The notes under the pieces: generated by a model
The model's input: the letters and a program-made list of their open reading frames with translations, nothing else
Told to the model about the DNA's origin: nothing
Database searches by the model: none
Shown: positions 17,165 to 27,339 of the stretch, piece by piece
How the letters are laid out: each line of letters begins with the position of its first letter
Position numbering within the stretch: the first letter of the stretch is position 1
NCBI RefSeq assembly: GCF_000820515.1
Contig: NZ_JXDG01000041.1
Span: 27,602-91,601 of the forward strand
Length of the DNA stretch: 64,000 nucleotides
Reading direction: 5' to 3'
DNA from: Pseudomonas batumici
GTDB taxonomy: Bacteria > Pseudomonadota > Gammaproteobacteria > Pseudomonadales > Pseudomonadaceae
Made by a program: the position numbers and the translations under genes

Positions 17165-17919
17165 AACCCCATCACCGACACCACCTCGCCAGACCATTGA
17201 CCGGCGACACGACGCCCGATCACCAGCACATCGCCCTCCCCCTCAGCCGCCACCACCTGCTGCCCGCCGGCCGCCCAGAGCGCGCTGCGACCCGCCGACT
17301 GCCAGCCCCCGGTCATGCCACCGTGGTTGGCCATCAGCACGGCCATTGCGTGCTCCCGGGCATAGCCCTGCAACAGGGCGGTGTCAGGTGCATAACCGTT
17401 CCCAGTGATCAACACACTGGCGGCGTAAAGATTAGCCTCAGATTGCGCAGCCCGTAGCGGATGACTGGCGTGGGAAAAGTCAGCGCAGACCGCCAGAGCA
17501 ATTCGCTCATCAGCCATTGTCAAGGGCTCACCACCGTTGCCCGGGGTAAAGGCGATCTCCTCGCCATCATGCAGGTGCTGCTTGCTGTAGACCTGCAAGG
17601 AACCGTCGGCACCGAACGTCAATGCACCGATCAGCACCGGCTCTTCAGCGCCCAGGCGTATCGGCATGCCCACCACCGTTACCAGCTTCAGCTCCCGGGC
17701 CAGCTCGCGCAACGGCGCCAGTACCGGGGCATCTGGGGTAATCGCCAAGCCGGCGGCCAGGGCCTTTTCATAGCCGGTCAACGACAACTCGGGGAACAGC
17801 AGGAACTCCACGCCCCGTTCCGCGGCCTGGCGCATGAAGGCCAGGTGTCGGCCGATGTTGGCCTGCAGGTCCCCGGGAATCGAGACGGATTGGGCAGCGG
17901 CAAGGGTGAACGCACTCAT
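17161..17919 (-). CDS. Carbon-nitrogen hydrolase (nitrilase superfamily)
   Basis: 252 residues with the Glu-Lys-Cys triad in order: E44 (FPELSLTGY), K113 (YSKQHLHDGE) and C145 (AVCADFSH). The size and the simple layout suggest an amidase of the omega-amidase or deaminated-metabolite type, but the substrate is not determined. It overlaps the downstream GNAT gene by four bases, so the two work as one operon. Confidence 0.88.
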   Translation of the reverse strand: MSAFTLAAAQSVSIPGDLQANIGRHLAFMRQAAERGVEFLLFPELSLTGYEKALAAGLAITPDAPVLAPLRELARELKLVTVVGMPIRLGAEEPVLIGALTFGADGSLQVYSKQHLHDGEEIAFTPGNGGEPLTMADERIALAVCADFSHASHPLRAAQSEANLYAASVLITGNGYAPDTALLQGYAREHAMAVLMANHGGMTGGWQSAGRSALWAAGGQQVVAAEGEGDVLVIGRRVAGQWSGEVVSVMGL

Positions 17920-18080
17920 GGTCAGTCCTGACAGTCAGCTCGGAAATATCCTCAGAGTGTGTCATAAACATCTGAGGCATTTAAGCGATAGAAGCGACTG
18001 CCTCGGCCTCATAGAATTTTCTGATTGAACAGGGCGATACCGCTCTAGTAAGCTCGGCGACATTCCCACGGAGTTGCACC

Positions 18081-18212
18081 ATGCACCTGACTCAATCCCT
18101 GCCTCGCCACACCGACAGCGCCTCGCGCCCGGTCGCGGCTGCCCGGATGAGTACGCTCGGCACCCCCGTGAACTTTTATTTTGGGTATTGGTTTAGCCAC
18201 TGGCGCGCCTGA
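18081..18212 (+). CDS. Leader peptide for aroF attenuation (Phe/Tyr/Trp-rich)
   Basis: 43 codons from ATG 18081 to TGA 18210-18212, with GGAG ten bases upstream. The C-terminal part reads VNFYFGYWFSHWRA: three Phe, two Tyr and two Trp within 11 codons. The region ends in an RNA stem (TTGGGTAT at 18181-18188 with ATACCCAA at 18212-18219) and is followed by a strong terminator. This is the layout of ribosome-stalling attenuators such as trp or phe leaders. An internal ATG at codon 23 would also give a functional leader. It precedes DAHP synthase, the entry enzyme to all three aromatic amino acids. Confidence 0.8.
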   Translation: MHLTQSLPRHTDSASRPVAAARMSTLGTPVNFYFGYWFSHWRA

Positions 18213-18261
18213 TACCCAACCGGCGCCCACTGTTTCAGGGGTCGCCTACCAGAGAATTCTC

Positions 18262-18300
18262 AACCCCCGGTCGGCCTCCCGACCGGGGGTTTTGTTTTTT
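18262..18300 (+). terminator. Attenuator terminator upstream of aroF
   Basis: A 12-bp GC-rich stem (AACCCCCGGTCG / CGACCGGGGGTT) with a six-base loop, then TTTTGTTTTTT. It lies 50 bases after the leader peptide stop and well before aroF, so it can only serve to cut transcription short of that gene. Confidence 0.9.
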
Positions 18301-18350
18301 CAAGCCCCGCACATTTTGCAACCGACTGTTTGAATCGAAGGAATACCGAC

Positions 18351-18503
18351 ATGAACCACACCACCTATTACCGCTACGACATCACCAGCGCCTGGCGATT
18401 TAGCAAGCTCCGCTCGGGACAGCACGCCGCCTCCGAACGGTCACGCACAGGTGGCACGCACACACTCACAGCCAGTCCGGTTGATTGTCGAACACCCCAG
18501 TAG
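18351..18503 (+). CDS. Small ORF between the attenuator and aroF
   Basis: 50 codons from ATG 18351 to TAG 18501-18503, with a good ribosome site AAGGAAT. The protein starts MNHTTYYRYDITSAWRF, again rich in Tyr with a Trp and Phe, then becomes polar without features. It ends 45 bases before aroF. It might be a second sensing leader, or a translated spacer that couples to aroF. Not recognised from any family. Confidence 0.5.
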   Translation: MNHTTYYRYDITSAWRFSKLRSGQHAASERSRTGGTHTLTASPVDCRTPQ

Positions 18504-18548
18504 GGCCGCGCGCGGGAAGCCCCCGCCGCCTGCCCAGGAAGCCCGAAC

Positions 18549-19649
18549 ATGAATTCTTCTCTCTCTGCCCTGCCGTCATCCGCCCTGCCATCGGCCAACG
18601 AGCCGCTGACCCAGCGCTTGCCCAGCACCCTGCAACTCAAGCAGCACCTGCCACTCAATGCCAGCCTGAGCGACCAGGTCGACCGCCACCGCCACGCCGT
18701 GCGCGCCATTCTCAACGGTGAAGACCCGCGCCTGCTGGTCGTCGTCGGTCCCTGCTCGATCCATGATCCGCAATCGGCCCTTGAATACGCGAGCCGGCTG
18801 GCCAATCTGGCGAGCGACGTCAGCGACCAGATGCTGCTGGTGATGCGCGCCTACATCGAGAAACCCCGGACCACGGTGGGCTGGAAGGGCCTGGCCTACG
18901 ACCCGCACCTGGACGGCAGCGACGACATGGCCGGCGGCCTGGCCCTGTCCCGCGAACTGATGCGCGAGATGCTGCGCCTGGGCCTGCCGATTGCCACCGA
19001 ACTGCTGCAACCCATGGCGGCCGGCTATGTCGACGACCTGCTGAGCTGGGTCGCCATTGGCGCGCGGACCACGGAGTCGCAGATCCACCGGGAAATGGCC
19101 AGCGGCCTGCCCATGCCGGTGGGCTTCAAGAACGGCACCGACGGCGGTGTCGGCATCGCCGCGGACGCCATGCGTTCGGCGGCCCATGCCCACCGGCATT
19201 TCGGTGTCGACAGCCAGGGGCATCCGGCGATCATCCAGACCCCGGGCAACCCGGACACCCACCTGGTGCTGCGCGGTGGCCATCGCGGGCCCAACTACGA
19301 TGCCCACAGCGTGGCCCAGGTGCGGGCCGGCCTGGCCAAGCAGTCGATTGCGCCACGGATCATGGTCGATTGCAGCCACGCCAACAGCGGCAAGGACCCG
19401 CTGCGCCAGCCGGCGGTGTTCGCCGATGTGCTGGAGCAGCGCTTGCGTGGCGACCGCTCGCTGGTGGGCATGATGCTCGAGAGTCATTTGTTCGAAGGGT
19501 GCCAGGCGTTGAGCGCGAACCTGCGTTATGGCGTTTCGATCACCGACGGCTGCCTCGGCTGGGAGGCGACCGAAGCGTTGCTGCGCGGGGCAGCGGAACT
19601 TTTGCCGGGAAAATCCGGCCTGAATCCGGTAATCTCAACACTTTCTTGA
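18549..19649 (+). CDS. aroF: 3-deoxy-7-phosphoheptulonate synthase (class I DAHP synthase)
   Basis: 366 residues. Motifs of the AroFGH class are complete: VVGPCSIHDPQSALEYA, RAYIEKPRTTVGWKG, GFKNGTDGGVGIAADAM, LRGGHRGPNYD and VDCSHANSGKDPLRQ (metal and phosphate ligands). It condenses phosphoenolpyruvate and erythrose 4-phosphate, the first step of the shikimate pathway. The leader upstream suggests transcriptional attenuation by charged aromatic tRNAs, on top of the allosteric feedback usual in the family. Confidence 0.95.
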   Translation: MNSSLSALPSSALPSANEPLTQRLPSTLQLKQHLPLNASLSDQVDRHRHAVRAILNGEDPRLLVVVGPCSIHDPQSALEYASRLANLASDVSDQMLLVMRAYIEKPRTTVGWKGLAYDPHLDGSDDMAGGLALSRELMREMLRLGLPIATELLQPMAAGYVDDLLSWVAIGARTTESQIHREMASGLPMPVGFKNGTDGGVGIAADAMRSAAHAHRHFGVDSQGHPAIIQTPGNPDTHLVLRGGHRGPNYDAHSVAQVRAGLAKQSIAPRIMVDCSHANSGKDPLRQPAVFADVLEQRLRGDRSLVGMMLESHLFEGCQALSANLRYGVSITDGCLGWEATEALLRGAAELLPGKSGLNPVISTLS

Positions 19650-19663
19650 AAGGAGCATCACCC

Positions 19664-19945
19664 ATGGCCAAAGCCACTGCCCGTCACATCCTGGTTGCCA
19701 GCGAAGCCAAGTGCAACGAACTCAAGGCCCAGATCGAAGCCGGCGCCGATTTCGCCGAGATCGCCAAGGCGAACTCCACCTGCCCGTCCAGCCGCGACGG
19801 CGGTAACCTGGGCTCGTTCGGCCCTGGCCAGATGGTCAAGGAATTCGATACCGTGGTCTTCAGCGCCCCGATCAATACCGTACAAGGCCCGGTGAAAACC
19901 CAGTTCGGTTACCACCTGCTGGAAGTGACCAGCCGTCAGGATTGA
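19664..19945 (+). CDS. ppiC: PpiC-type peptidyl-prolyl cis-trans isomerase (parvulin)
   Basis: 93 residues, a single parvulin domain with no signal peptide: ARHILVASEAKCNELKAQI, DFAEIAKANSTCPSSRDGGNLGSFGPGQMVKEFDTVVFS and TQFGYHLLEV. The start at 19664 has AAGGAG 8 bases upstream; a longer open frame overlaps aroF in another phase and is not credible. It is 14 bases after aroF, so the two may be co-transcribed. A GC-rich hairpin follows at 19952-19978. Confidence 0.93.
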   Translation: MAKATARHILVASEAKCNELKAQIEAGADFAEIAKANSTCPSSRDGGNLGSFGPGQMVKEFDTVVFSAPINTVQGPVKTQFGYHLLEVTSRQD

Positions 19946-19951
19946 TCCCTG

Positions 19952-19978
19952 TGGCGAGGGGGCCTGCCCCCTCGCCAT
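19952..19978 (+). terminator. GC-rich hairpin after ppiC
   Basis: A 12-bp perfect stem (TGGCGAGGGGGC and its complement) with a 3-base loop. No T tract follows, so it may be a repeat element or a weak terminator before the transporter operon. Confidence 0.5.
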
Positions 19979-20024
19979 GGTATTCGGTTTCCCTGATACT
20001 TCGAACCGGCTTCCAAGGCTGAAG

Positions 20025-21890
20025 ATGCGACTGGCCCTATCCCTGCTACTCACCGCCCTGACCCTGTTTCCCGGCCTGTCTGCCATCGCTGCCCCCGCGC
20101 AGCACGCGTTGACGGTCTACGGCGAACCGGCCAAGTACCCCGCCGGCTTCAGCCACTTCAACTACGCCAATCCCCTGGCCCCCAAAGGCGGCAGCCTGCG
20201 GCGCTCGGCCATCGAGATCGGCCAGTTCGACCATATCCTGCCCTATGTCGACAAAGGCACCGGCGTCACCGAGATCGACGGCTGGATCTACTCGCCCCTG
20301 GCTGTGCGCTCCCTCGACGAGCCCTACACCGTCTACGGCCTGGTGGCGGAAAAGATGCAACGCAGCGACGACGGCCTGTCCCTGCGTTTCTACCTGAACC
20401 CCAAGGCCCGCTTCGCCGACGGCACGCCAATCACCGCCGAAGACGTGCGCTACACCTACAACCTGCTGATGACCCAGGGCAGCCTCGCCTATCGCCTGCA
20501 ATTCGAAGCGGTGAAAGACGTGGAAGTCGAGTCGCCGACCCAGGTCCGCTTCGACTTCAAGAACAACGACAACCGCTCGCTGCCCCTGGATATCGCCAGC
20601 CTGCCGGTACTGCCAGAACACTGGTGGAAAACCCGCGATTTCGCCGACGGCGGCGGTTACGAGACCCCGCTGGGCAGCGGCCCTTACCGGGTGACCAAGA
20701 TCGACTCGGGACGCAGCATCACCTTCAGCCGCAACCCCGACTGGTGGGGCAAGGACCTGCCGGTCAACCGCGGTCTCTACAACTTCGACCGCTTCACCCT
20801 CGAATACTTCGGCGACACCGATGTGGCCCGCCAGGTCCTGCGCGGCGGCGCCTATGACTACAACCGCGAGTTTTCCGCCACCGCCTACTCCATCGGCTAC
20901 GACAGCCCGGCCCTCACCGATGGCCGCCTGCAAAAGGCCCATCTGGCACAGGAGGCACCGCAATCGGCGCAGGGCTACCTGTTCAACCTGCAAAAGCCGA
21001 TGTTCCAGGACCGCCGCGTGCGCGAAGCCCTGGCCATGCTCTGGGACTTCGAGTGGAGCAACCGGCAGATGATGCGCAACATGTACATCCGCCAGCAGAG
21101 CTTCTTCTCCAACACCGCCCTGGCCGCGCGGCAGTTGCCCGACCAGGCGGAACTGGCGATCCTCGAACCGCTGCGCGGGCAGATTCCCGACGAAGTCTTC
21201 ACCCAGGTCTTCGAAGCGCCGAAAACCGACGCCAGCGGCAACCTGCGGGACAAGCAACTGCAAGCCCTGGCCCTGCTCGAACAGGCCGGCTGGAAACCCG
21301 ACGGCGACCGCCTGGTCAACGCCCGGGGCGAACCGCTGAGCTTCACCTTCCTCAATGCCCAGAACGGCATGGAGCGGCTGCTGCTGCCCTACAAGCGCAA
21401 CCTGGCACAGATCGGTATCCGCATGGACATCCGCCGCATCGACGCCTCGCAGTACGTCAACCGCCTCAAGGACCGCGACTACGACATGATCGTCAGCGGC
21501 TACCCGGTCAGCACCTCGCCGGGCATCGAGCTGTACAACTACTTCGGTTCCGCCGCGGCCAACGACCCCGGCTCCAGCAACTTCATGGTGCTGAAAAATC
21601 CTGCCGTGGACAGCCTGATCAACGGCCTGGTCAAGGCCGATACGCAAGCGAAGATGCTCAGCTACGCCCATGCCCTGGATCGGGTGTTGCAATGGAACTA
21701 CTACTGGATCCCCAACTATTACCCACCGGGCACCTCGACGGTCTGGTGGAACCGCTTCGGCTTCCCCAATGAGCAGGCCAGCAATGCCCCTGCCGTCGAA
21801 ACCTGGTGGGAAGTCAGTCCGACCCCGCTGACCAACGAACAGATGACCGCCGAGCTGATCAGGCGCGGCAGTTCCGGAGGACAGCACTGA
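20025..21890 (+). CDS. yejA: Periplasmic peptide-binding protein (family 5, YejA-like)
   Basis: 621 residues from the ATG at 20025, which opens a clear signal peptide (MRLALSLLLTALTLFPGLSAIAA, cleavage after AIAA or so). The body matches extracellular solute-binding family 5 (HALTVYGEPAKYPAGFSHFNYANPLAPKGG, PLGSGPYRVTKIDSGRSITF). YejA proteins deliver oligopeptides, including microcin C-type compounds, to the YejBEF pump. An upstream in-frame ATG at 19977 would bury the signal peptide. Its stop overlaps the next start (TGATG). Confidence 0.93.
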   Translation: MRLALSLLLTALTLFPGLSAIAAPAQHALTVYGEPAKYPAGFSHFNYANPLAPKGGSLRRSAIEIGQFDHILPYVDKGTGVTEIDGWIYSPLAVRSLDEPYTVYGLVAEKMQRSDDGLSLRFYLNPKARFADGTPITAEDVRYTYNLLMTQGSLAYRLQFEAVKDVEVESPTQVRFDFKNNDNRSLPLDIASLPVLPEHWWKTRDFADGGGYETPLGSGPYRVTKIDSGRSITFSRNPDWWGKDLPVNRGLYNFDRFTLEYFGDTDVARQVLRGGAYDYNREFSATAYSIGYDSPALTDGRLQKAHLAQEAPQSAQGYLFNLQKPMFQDRRVREALAMLWDFEWSNRQMMRNMYIRQQSFFSNTALAARQLPDQAELAILEPLRGQIPDEVFTQVFEAPKTDASGNLRDKQLQALALLEQAGWKPDGDRLVNARGEPLSFTFLNAQNGMERLLLPYKRNLAQIGIRMDIRRIDASQYVNRLKDRDYDMIVSGYPVSTSPGIELYNYFGSAAANDPGSSNFMVLKNPAVDSLINGLVKADTQAKMLSYAHALDRVLQWNYYWIPNYYPPGTSTVWWNRFGFPNEQASNAPAVETWWEVSPTPLTNEQMTAELIRRGSSGGQH

Positions 21891-22960
21891 TGCTGGCGTA
21901 CACCTTGCGGCGCTTGCTGCTGATCATCCCGACGCTGCTGATGATCCTGCTGGTCAATTTCGTCATCGTCCAGGCTGCGCCCGGCGGGCCGGTGGAACAG
22001 GCCATCGCCCGCCTGCAGGGCATCGGTACCGCAGGGGGGGCCGGCGCCCTGGGCGGTGGCGGCGACGCGCTGCAAAGCGCCTCCCGGGCCAGCCGTGGCC
22101 TGGACCCCAAGATGATCGAAGCCATCGAGCGCCAGTACGGCTTCGACAAACCGGCCCCCGAGCGCTTCTGGCTGATGCTCAAGCACTACGCCAGCCTGGA
22201 TTTCGGCAAGAGCTTCTTTCGCGGCGCCCAGGTCACCGACCTGATCCTGGATAAAATGCCGGTGACCATTTCCCTCGGGCTCTGGGCCACGCTGATCACC
22301 TACCTGGTGTCGATTCCCCTGGGCATCCGCAAGGCCACCCGTCACGGCAGCCGCTTCGACGTCTGGAGCAGCACTGCCATCGTCATCGGCTACGCCATGC
22401 CGGCGTTCCTGTTCGCCATGCTGCTGATCGTCGCGTTCGCCGGCGGCACCTCGCTGAACTGGTTTCCGGTGCGCGGGCTGGTGTCGGACAACTTCGACCA
22501 GCTCTCGACCCTGGGCAAGGTCGCCGACTACTTCTGGCACCTGGTGCTGCCGGTGACCTCGCTGGTGATCGGCGGTTTCGCCACCCTGACCATCCTCACC
22601 AAGAACTCGTTCCTCAACGAAATCACCCGCCAGTACGTGGTCACGGCTCGGGCCAAGGGCCTGAGCGAACGCCGCGTGCTCTACGGCCATGTGTTTCGCA
22701 ACGCCATGCTGCTGGTGGTCTCGGGTATACCCCAGGCCTTTATCAGCGTGTTCTTCGCCGGTTCCCTGCTGATCGAGGTGATTTTCTCCCTCGACGGCCT
22801 CGGCCGCATGAGCTACGAAGCGGCGGTGTCGCGCGACTATCCGGTGGTATTCGGTTCACTGTTCATCTTCACCCTGTTCGGCCTCCTGATTAAAATCGTC
22901 GGCGACCTCTGCTACACCCTGGTCGACCCGCGTATCGACTTCGCCGCGAGGAACGCCTGA
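21890..22960 (+). CDS. yejB: ABC transporter permease, YejB-like
   Basis: 356 residues, with an opening transmembrane segment and five or six in all. The EAA loop is visible as ARAKGLSERRVLYGHVFRNAMLL. It pairs with YejE to form the membrane channel of the peptide importer. Start and stop codons overlap those of its neighbours by one base each (TGATG), a sign of a tightly coupled operon. Confidence 0.93.
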   Translation: MLAYTLRRLLLIIPTLLMILLVNFVIVQAAPGGPVEQAIARLQGIGTAGGAGALGGGGDALQSASRASRGLDPKMIEAIERQYGFDKPAPERFWLMLKHYASLDFGKSFFRGAQVTDLILDKMPVTISLGLWATLITYLVSIPLGIRKATRHGSRFDVWSSTAIVIGYAMPAFLFAMLLIVAFAGGTSLNWFPVRGLVSDNFDQLSTLGKVADYFWHLVLPVTSLVIGGFATLTILTKNSFLNEITRQYVVTARAKGLSERRVLYGHVFRNAMLLVVSGIPQAFISVFFAGSLLIEVIFSLDGLGRMSYEAAVSRDYPVVFGSLFIFTLFGLLIKIVGDLCYTLVDPRIDFAARNA

Positions 22961-23982
22961 TGCCCAGACTCTCGCCCGTGAGCCGGCGCCGGCTCGACCG
23001 TTTCAAGGCCAACCGCCGGGGCTGGTGGTCGCTGTGGCTGTTCGCCGCCTTGTTCGTCCTGAGCCTGGGTGGCGAGTTGATCGCCAACGACAAGCCGCTG
23101 GTGCTCAACTACCAGGGCTCGCTGTATTTCCCGGTGTTCAAGCGCTACACCGAGCAGGAGTTCGGCGGCCAACTGCCCTTCCAGGCCGACTATCGCAGCG
23201 ACTACGTGCGCCAACTGATCACCAAGGATGGCGGCTGGATGCTGTTCCCGCCGATCCCGTTCAGTGCCGACACGCCCAACTACGACCTCAACAAGCCAGC
23301 CCCCAGCCCGCCCACCACGGTGAACTGGCTGGGTACCGACGACCAGGCCCGGGACGTGCTCGCGCGGGTGATCTTCGGCGCCCGGGTGTCGATCCTCTTC
23401 GCCCTAGCCCTGACCGCCATCAGCGCCCTGATCGGCATTGCCGCCGGCGCCCTGCAGGGCTACCACGGGGGCTGGATCGACCTGTTCGGCCAGCGCCTGC
23501 AGGAGGTCTGGTCCGGCCTGCCGGTGCTGTACCTGCTGATCATCCTGTCCGGCTTCGTCGAACCGAATTTCTGGTGGCTGCTGGGGATCATGGCGCTGTT
23601 CTCCTGGCTGGCCCTGGTGGACGTGGTGCGCGCCGAGTTCCTCCGCGGGCGCAACCTGGAGTACGTCAAGGCCGCCCGGGCCCTGGGCCTGACCGACCGC
23701 AAGATCATCCTGCGGCACATCCTGCCCAACGCCATGAACGCCACCCTGAGCTACCTGCCGTTCATTCTCACCGGGGCGATTTCGACCCTGACGGCGCTGG
23801 ACTTCCTCGGCTTCGGCATGCCCGCCGGCAGCGCCTCCCTGGGCGAGTTGATCGGCCAGGGCAAGCAGAACCTGCAAGCGCCCTGGCTGGGCTTCACCGC
23901 TTTCTTCACCCTGGCGCTGATCCTGTCGCTGCTGGTGTTTATCGGCGAGGCGCTGCGTGACGCCTTCGACCCCCGCTCATGA
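22960..23982 (+). CDS. yejE: ABC transporter permease, YejE-like
   Basis: 340 residues. A long periplasmic insertion after the first segment (about residues 45-125, with the NYDLNKPAPSPPTTVNWLGTDD stretch) is typical of the DppC/YejE type. The EAA motif is ARALGLTDRKIILRHILPNAM. It is the second half of the channel with YejB. The gene is followed three bases later by the ATPase gene. Confidence 0.93.
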   Translation: MPRLSPVSRRRLDRFKANRRGWWSLWLFAALFVLSLGGELIANDKPLVLNYQGSLYFPVFKRYTEQEFGGQLPFQADYRSDYVRQLITKDGGWMLFPPIPFSADTPNYDLNKPAPSPPTTVNWLGTDDQARDVLARVIFGARVSILFALALTAISALIGIAAGALQGYHGGWIDLFGQRLQEVWSGLPVLYLLIILSGFVEPNFWWLLGIMALFSWLALVDVVRAEFLRGRNLEYVKAARALGLTDRKIILRHILPNAMNATLSYLPFILTGAISTLTALDFLGFGMPAGSASLGELIGQGKQNLQAPWLGFTAFFTLALILSLLVFIGEALRDAFDPRS

Positions 23983-23985
23983 ACC

Positions 23986-25578
<1,593 letters not shown>

Positions 25579-25627
25579 TAGTTCCTACTTGATCGATCGC
25601 CGCCAACCGGCAACGGACGAACCCGCC

Positions 25628-27043
25628 ATGACCGACACCGAAAGCCTCAAGGACTATCAGCAGGTTCGCCTGCTGGCGATTCGTTCGCTGTTCGAAATCA
25701 TCGAGCAATCCAGCGAAGGCACGGTGATCGTCGACCGTGACGCCAACATCGTCTGGATGAACGAACGCTACGCCCGGCGCTTCGGCCTGGCCAACGCCGG
25801 CGAAGCCATTGGCCGGGCCTGCGAGAGCGTGATCCCTGGCAGCCTGCTGCGCCAAGTGGTCCGCACCGGCCAGCCAATCCTGCTGGACCTGCAAGACACC
25901 CCCAGGGAACCGCTGGTGGTGATGCGCCTGCCGATCCACGATGCCGGCGGAGCGGTGATCGGCGCCATCGGCTTCGCCCTGTTCGACGAACTGCGCAGCC
26001 TGTCGCCGCTGCTCAAGCGCTTCCAGAGCATGCAGGCCGAACTGGCGTCGACGCGGTCGCTGCTGCGCGCGCGCCAGGCCAAATACACCTTCGCCCATTT
26101 CATCGGCACCAGCGCCGCGAGCCTGGAGGTCAAGCGCCGGGCCCGGCGCGGCGCCAGCAGCGACTCGCCGGTCCTGCTGCTGGGGGAAACCGGCACCGGC
26201 AAGGAACTGCTCGCCCAGGCCATCCACAGTGCCTCGCCGCGAGCGCACAAGGCCTTTGTCAGCATCAACAGCGCGGCGATTCCGGAGACCCTGCTGGAGG
26301 CCGAATTCTTTGGCACCGCGCCGGGGGCCTTCACCGGTGCCGATCGCAAGGGTCGTCCCGGCAAGTTGCAGATCGCCCAGGGCGGCACGCTGTTTCTCGA
26401 TGAGATCGGCGACATGCCCCTACCTCTGCAAAGCAAGTTGTTGCGGGTGTTGCAGGAGAAGGAGTTCGAGCCGGTGGGCTCCAACGAGGTCCTGCACAGC
26501 GATGTGCGGGTGATTGCCGCCACCTCCAGCGACCTTGAGGCGGCCATCCGCCGCGGCGAGTTTCGCGCCGACCTGTATTACCGGCTCAATGTCCTGCCGA
26601 TCCAGGTGCCGCCCCTGCGCGAGCGCCTGGAGGATCTGCCGGCGTTGAGCGAAGCGATTCTCGAGGAGCTGCGCAGCCAGCATGAACTGGCGGCCGAGGC
26701 CCTGGAGCTGCTGGGTCGCCACGCCTGGCCGGGGAATGTCCGCGAGTTGCGCAATGTGCTGGAACGGGCGGCGCTGTTGAGCGATGCGCAGGTGTTGGAT
26801 GCGGCTGACATTCGCGGGGCGATCGGTACCTTCAAAGCGTTGGAACACCCGCAGGTGCAGGCCACGGAGTCCGTGCGCAACGAAACCTTCAGCGCCGCCC
26901 GGGAGCGTTTCGACCGGCAATTGATCGAGACGACCCTGGCGCGATGTGCCGGCAAGGTGGTGGAGGCCGCGAAGCAATTGGGGCTGGGGCGGTCGACCTT
27001 GTACAAGAAGATGGTGGCGTTGGGGATTGCCGAGTCTCAATAA
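25628..27043 (+). CDS. hbcR: Sigma-54 activator with PAS domain, probable 3-hydroxybutyrate regulator HbcR
   Basis: 471 residues. An N-terminal PAS domain (about 15-125), a AAA+ domain with Walker A GETGTGKE, the sigma-54 contact loop GAFTGA and Walker B LFLDEIGD, and a C-terminal Fis-type helix-turn-helix (EAAKQLGLGRSTLYKKM). The start at 25628 opens MTDTESLKDYQQVRLLAIR; a longer frame upstream lacks support. Followed by the permease and hydroxybutyrate genes, it fits HbcR of other pseudomonads. Three matching palindromes and a -24/-12 promoter downstream are its likely targets. Confidence 0.88.
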   Translation: MTDTESLKDYQQVRLLAIRSLFEIIEQSSEGTVIVDRDANIVWMNERYARRFGLANAGEAIGRACESVIPGSLLRQVVRTGQPILLDLQDTPREPLVVMRLPIHDAGGAVIGAIGFALFDELRSLSPLLKRFQSMQAELASTRSLLRARQAKYTFAHFIGTSAASLEVKRRARRGASSDSPVLLLGETGTGKELLAQAIHSASPRAHKAFVSINSAAIPETLLEAEFFGTAPGAFTGADRKGRPGKLQIAQGGTLFLDEIGDMPLPLQSKLLRVLQEKEFEPVGSNEVLHSDVRVIAATSSDLEAAIRRGEFRADLYYRLNVLPIQVPPLRERLEDLPALSEAILEELRSQHELAAEALELLGRHAWPGNVRELRNVLERAALLSDAQVLDAADIRGAIGTFKALEHPQVQATESVRNETFSAARERFDRQLIETTLARCAGKVVEAAKQLGLGRSTLYKKMVALGIAESQ

Positions 27044-27207
27044 AGAGATATGCGTCTCGTTAGAGAGAGTGCCCTGCACTCTCATCGCGAGCAAGCTTGC
27101 TCCTACAAGGCTTCGGTTGAATTCGCTCTCGTGCACGACTCAATACTGTAGGAGCAAGCTTGCTCGCGATGAGGCCCTCAAGGACACCAACGTCTCACTA
27201 CAGAGAC
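27034..27207. promoter_or_regulatory. Three GTCTC-N6-GAGA palindromes, probable enhancer sites for the sigma-54 activator
   Basis: Copies at 27034-27048, 27054-27069 and 27192-27207. The first two are 20 bases apart, so they lie on the same face of the helix; the first overlaps the end of hbcR. All lie upstream of the sigma-54 promoter, where enhancer-binding activators bind. The link to HbcR is inferred. Confidence 0.6.
27083..27172. repeat. REP-type inverted repeat pair between enhancer copies
   Basis: Arms of about 25 bases (CATCGCGAGCAAGCTTGC... and complement) with an internal palindrome AGCAAGCTTGCT. The pair sits between the second and third GTCTC-N6-GAGA sites, so it separates the enhancer sites by about one hundred bases. 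Confidence 0.85.
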
Positions 27208-27269
27208 AAAAATCTCGCCACCCCGTCATATCTATAAAAAACACCATATATTTCAACAACTTAAATACA

Positions 27270-27285
27270 TGGCACAAAACTCGCT
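27270..27285 (+). promoter_or_regulatory. Sigma-54 (-24/-12) promoter of the 3-hydroxybutyrate operon
   Basis: TGGCAC-AAAAC-TCGCT has the required GG-N10-GC spacing and one mismatch to the TTGC half. It lies 55 bases before the permease start, with the regulator gene and its palindromes upstream. Confidence 0.75.
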
Positions 27286-27339
27286 AACCCTACGGGAGAT
27301 TCAGACCTAACCTACAAAAATAACAATTGGAGACACACC

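Noticed and set aside
20046..21887. 613-codon minus-strand frame opposite yejA
   Set aside because: Shadow of a high-GC gene; the plus strand has a signal peptide and a complete binding-protein fold.
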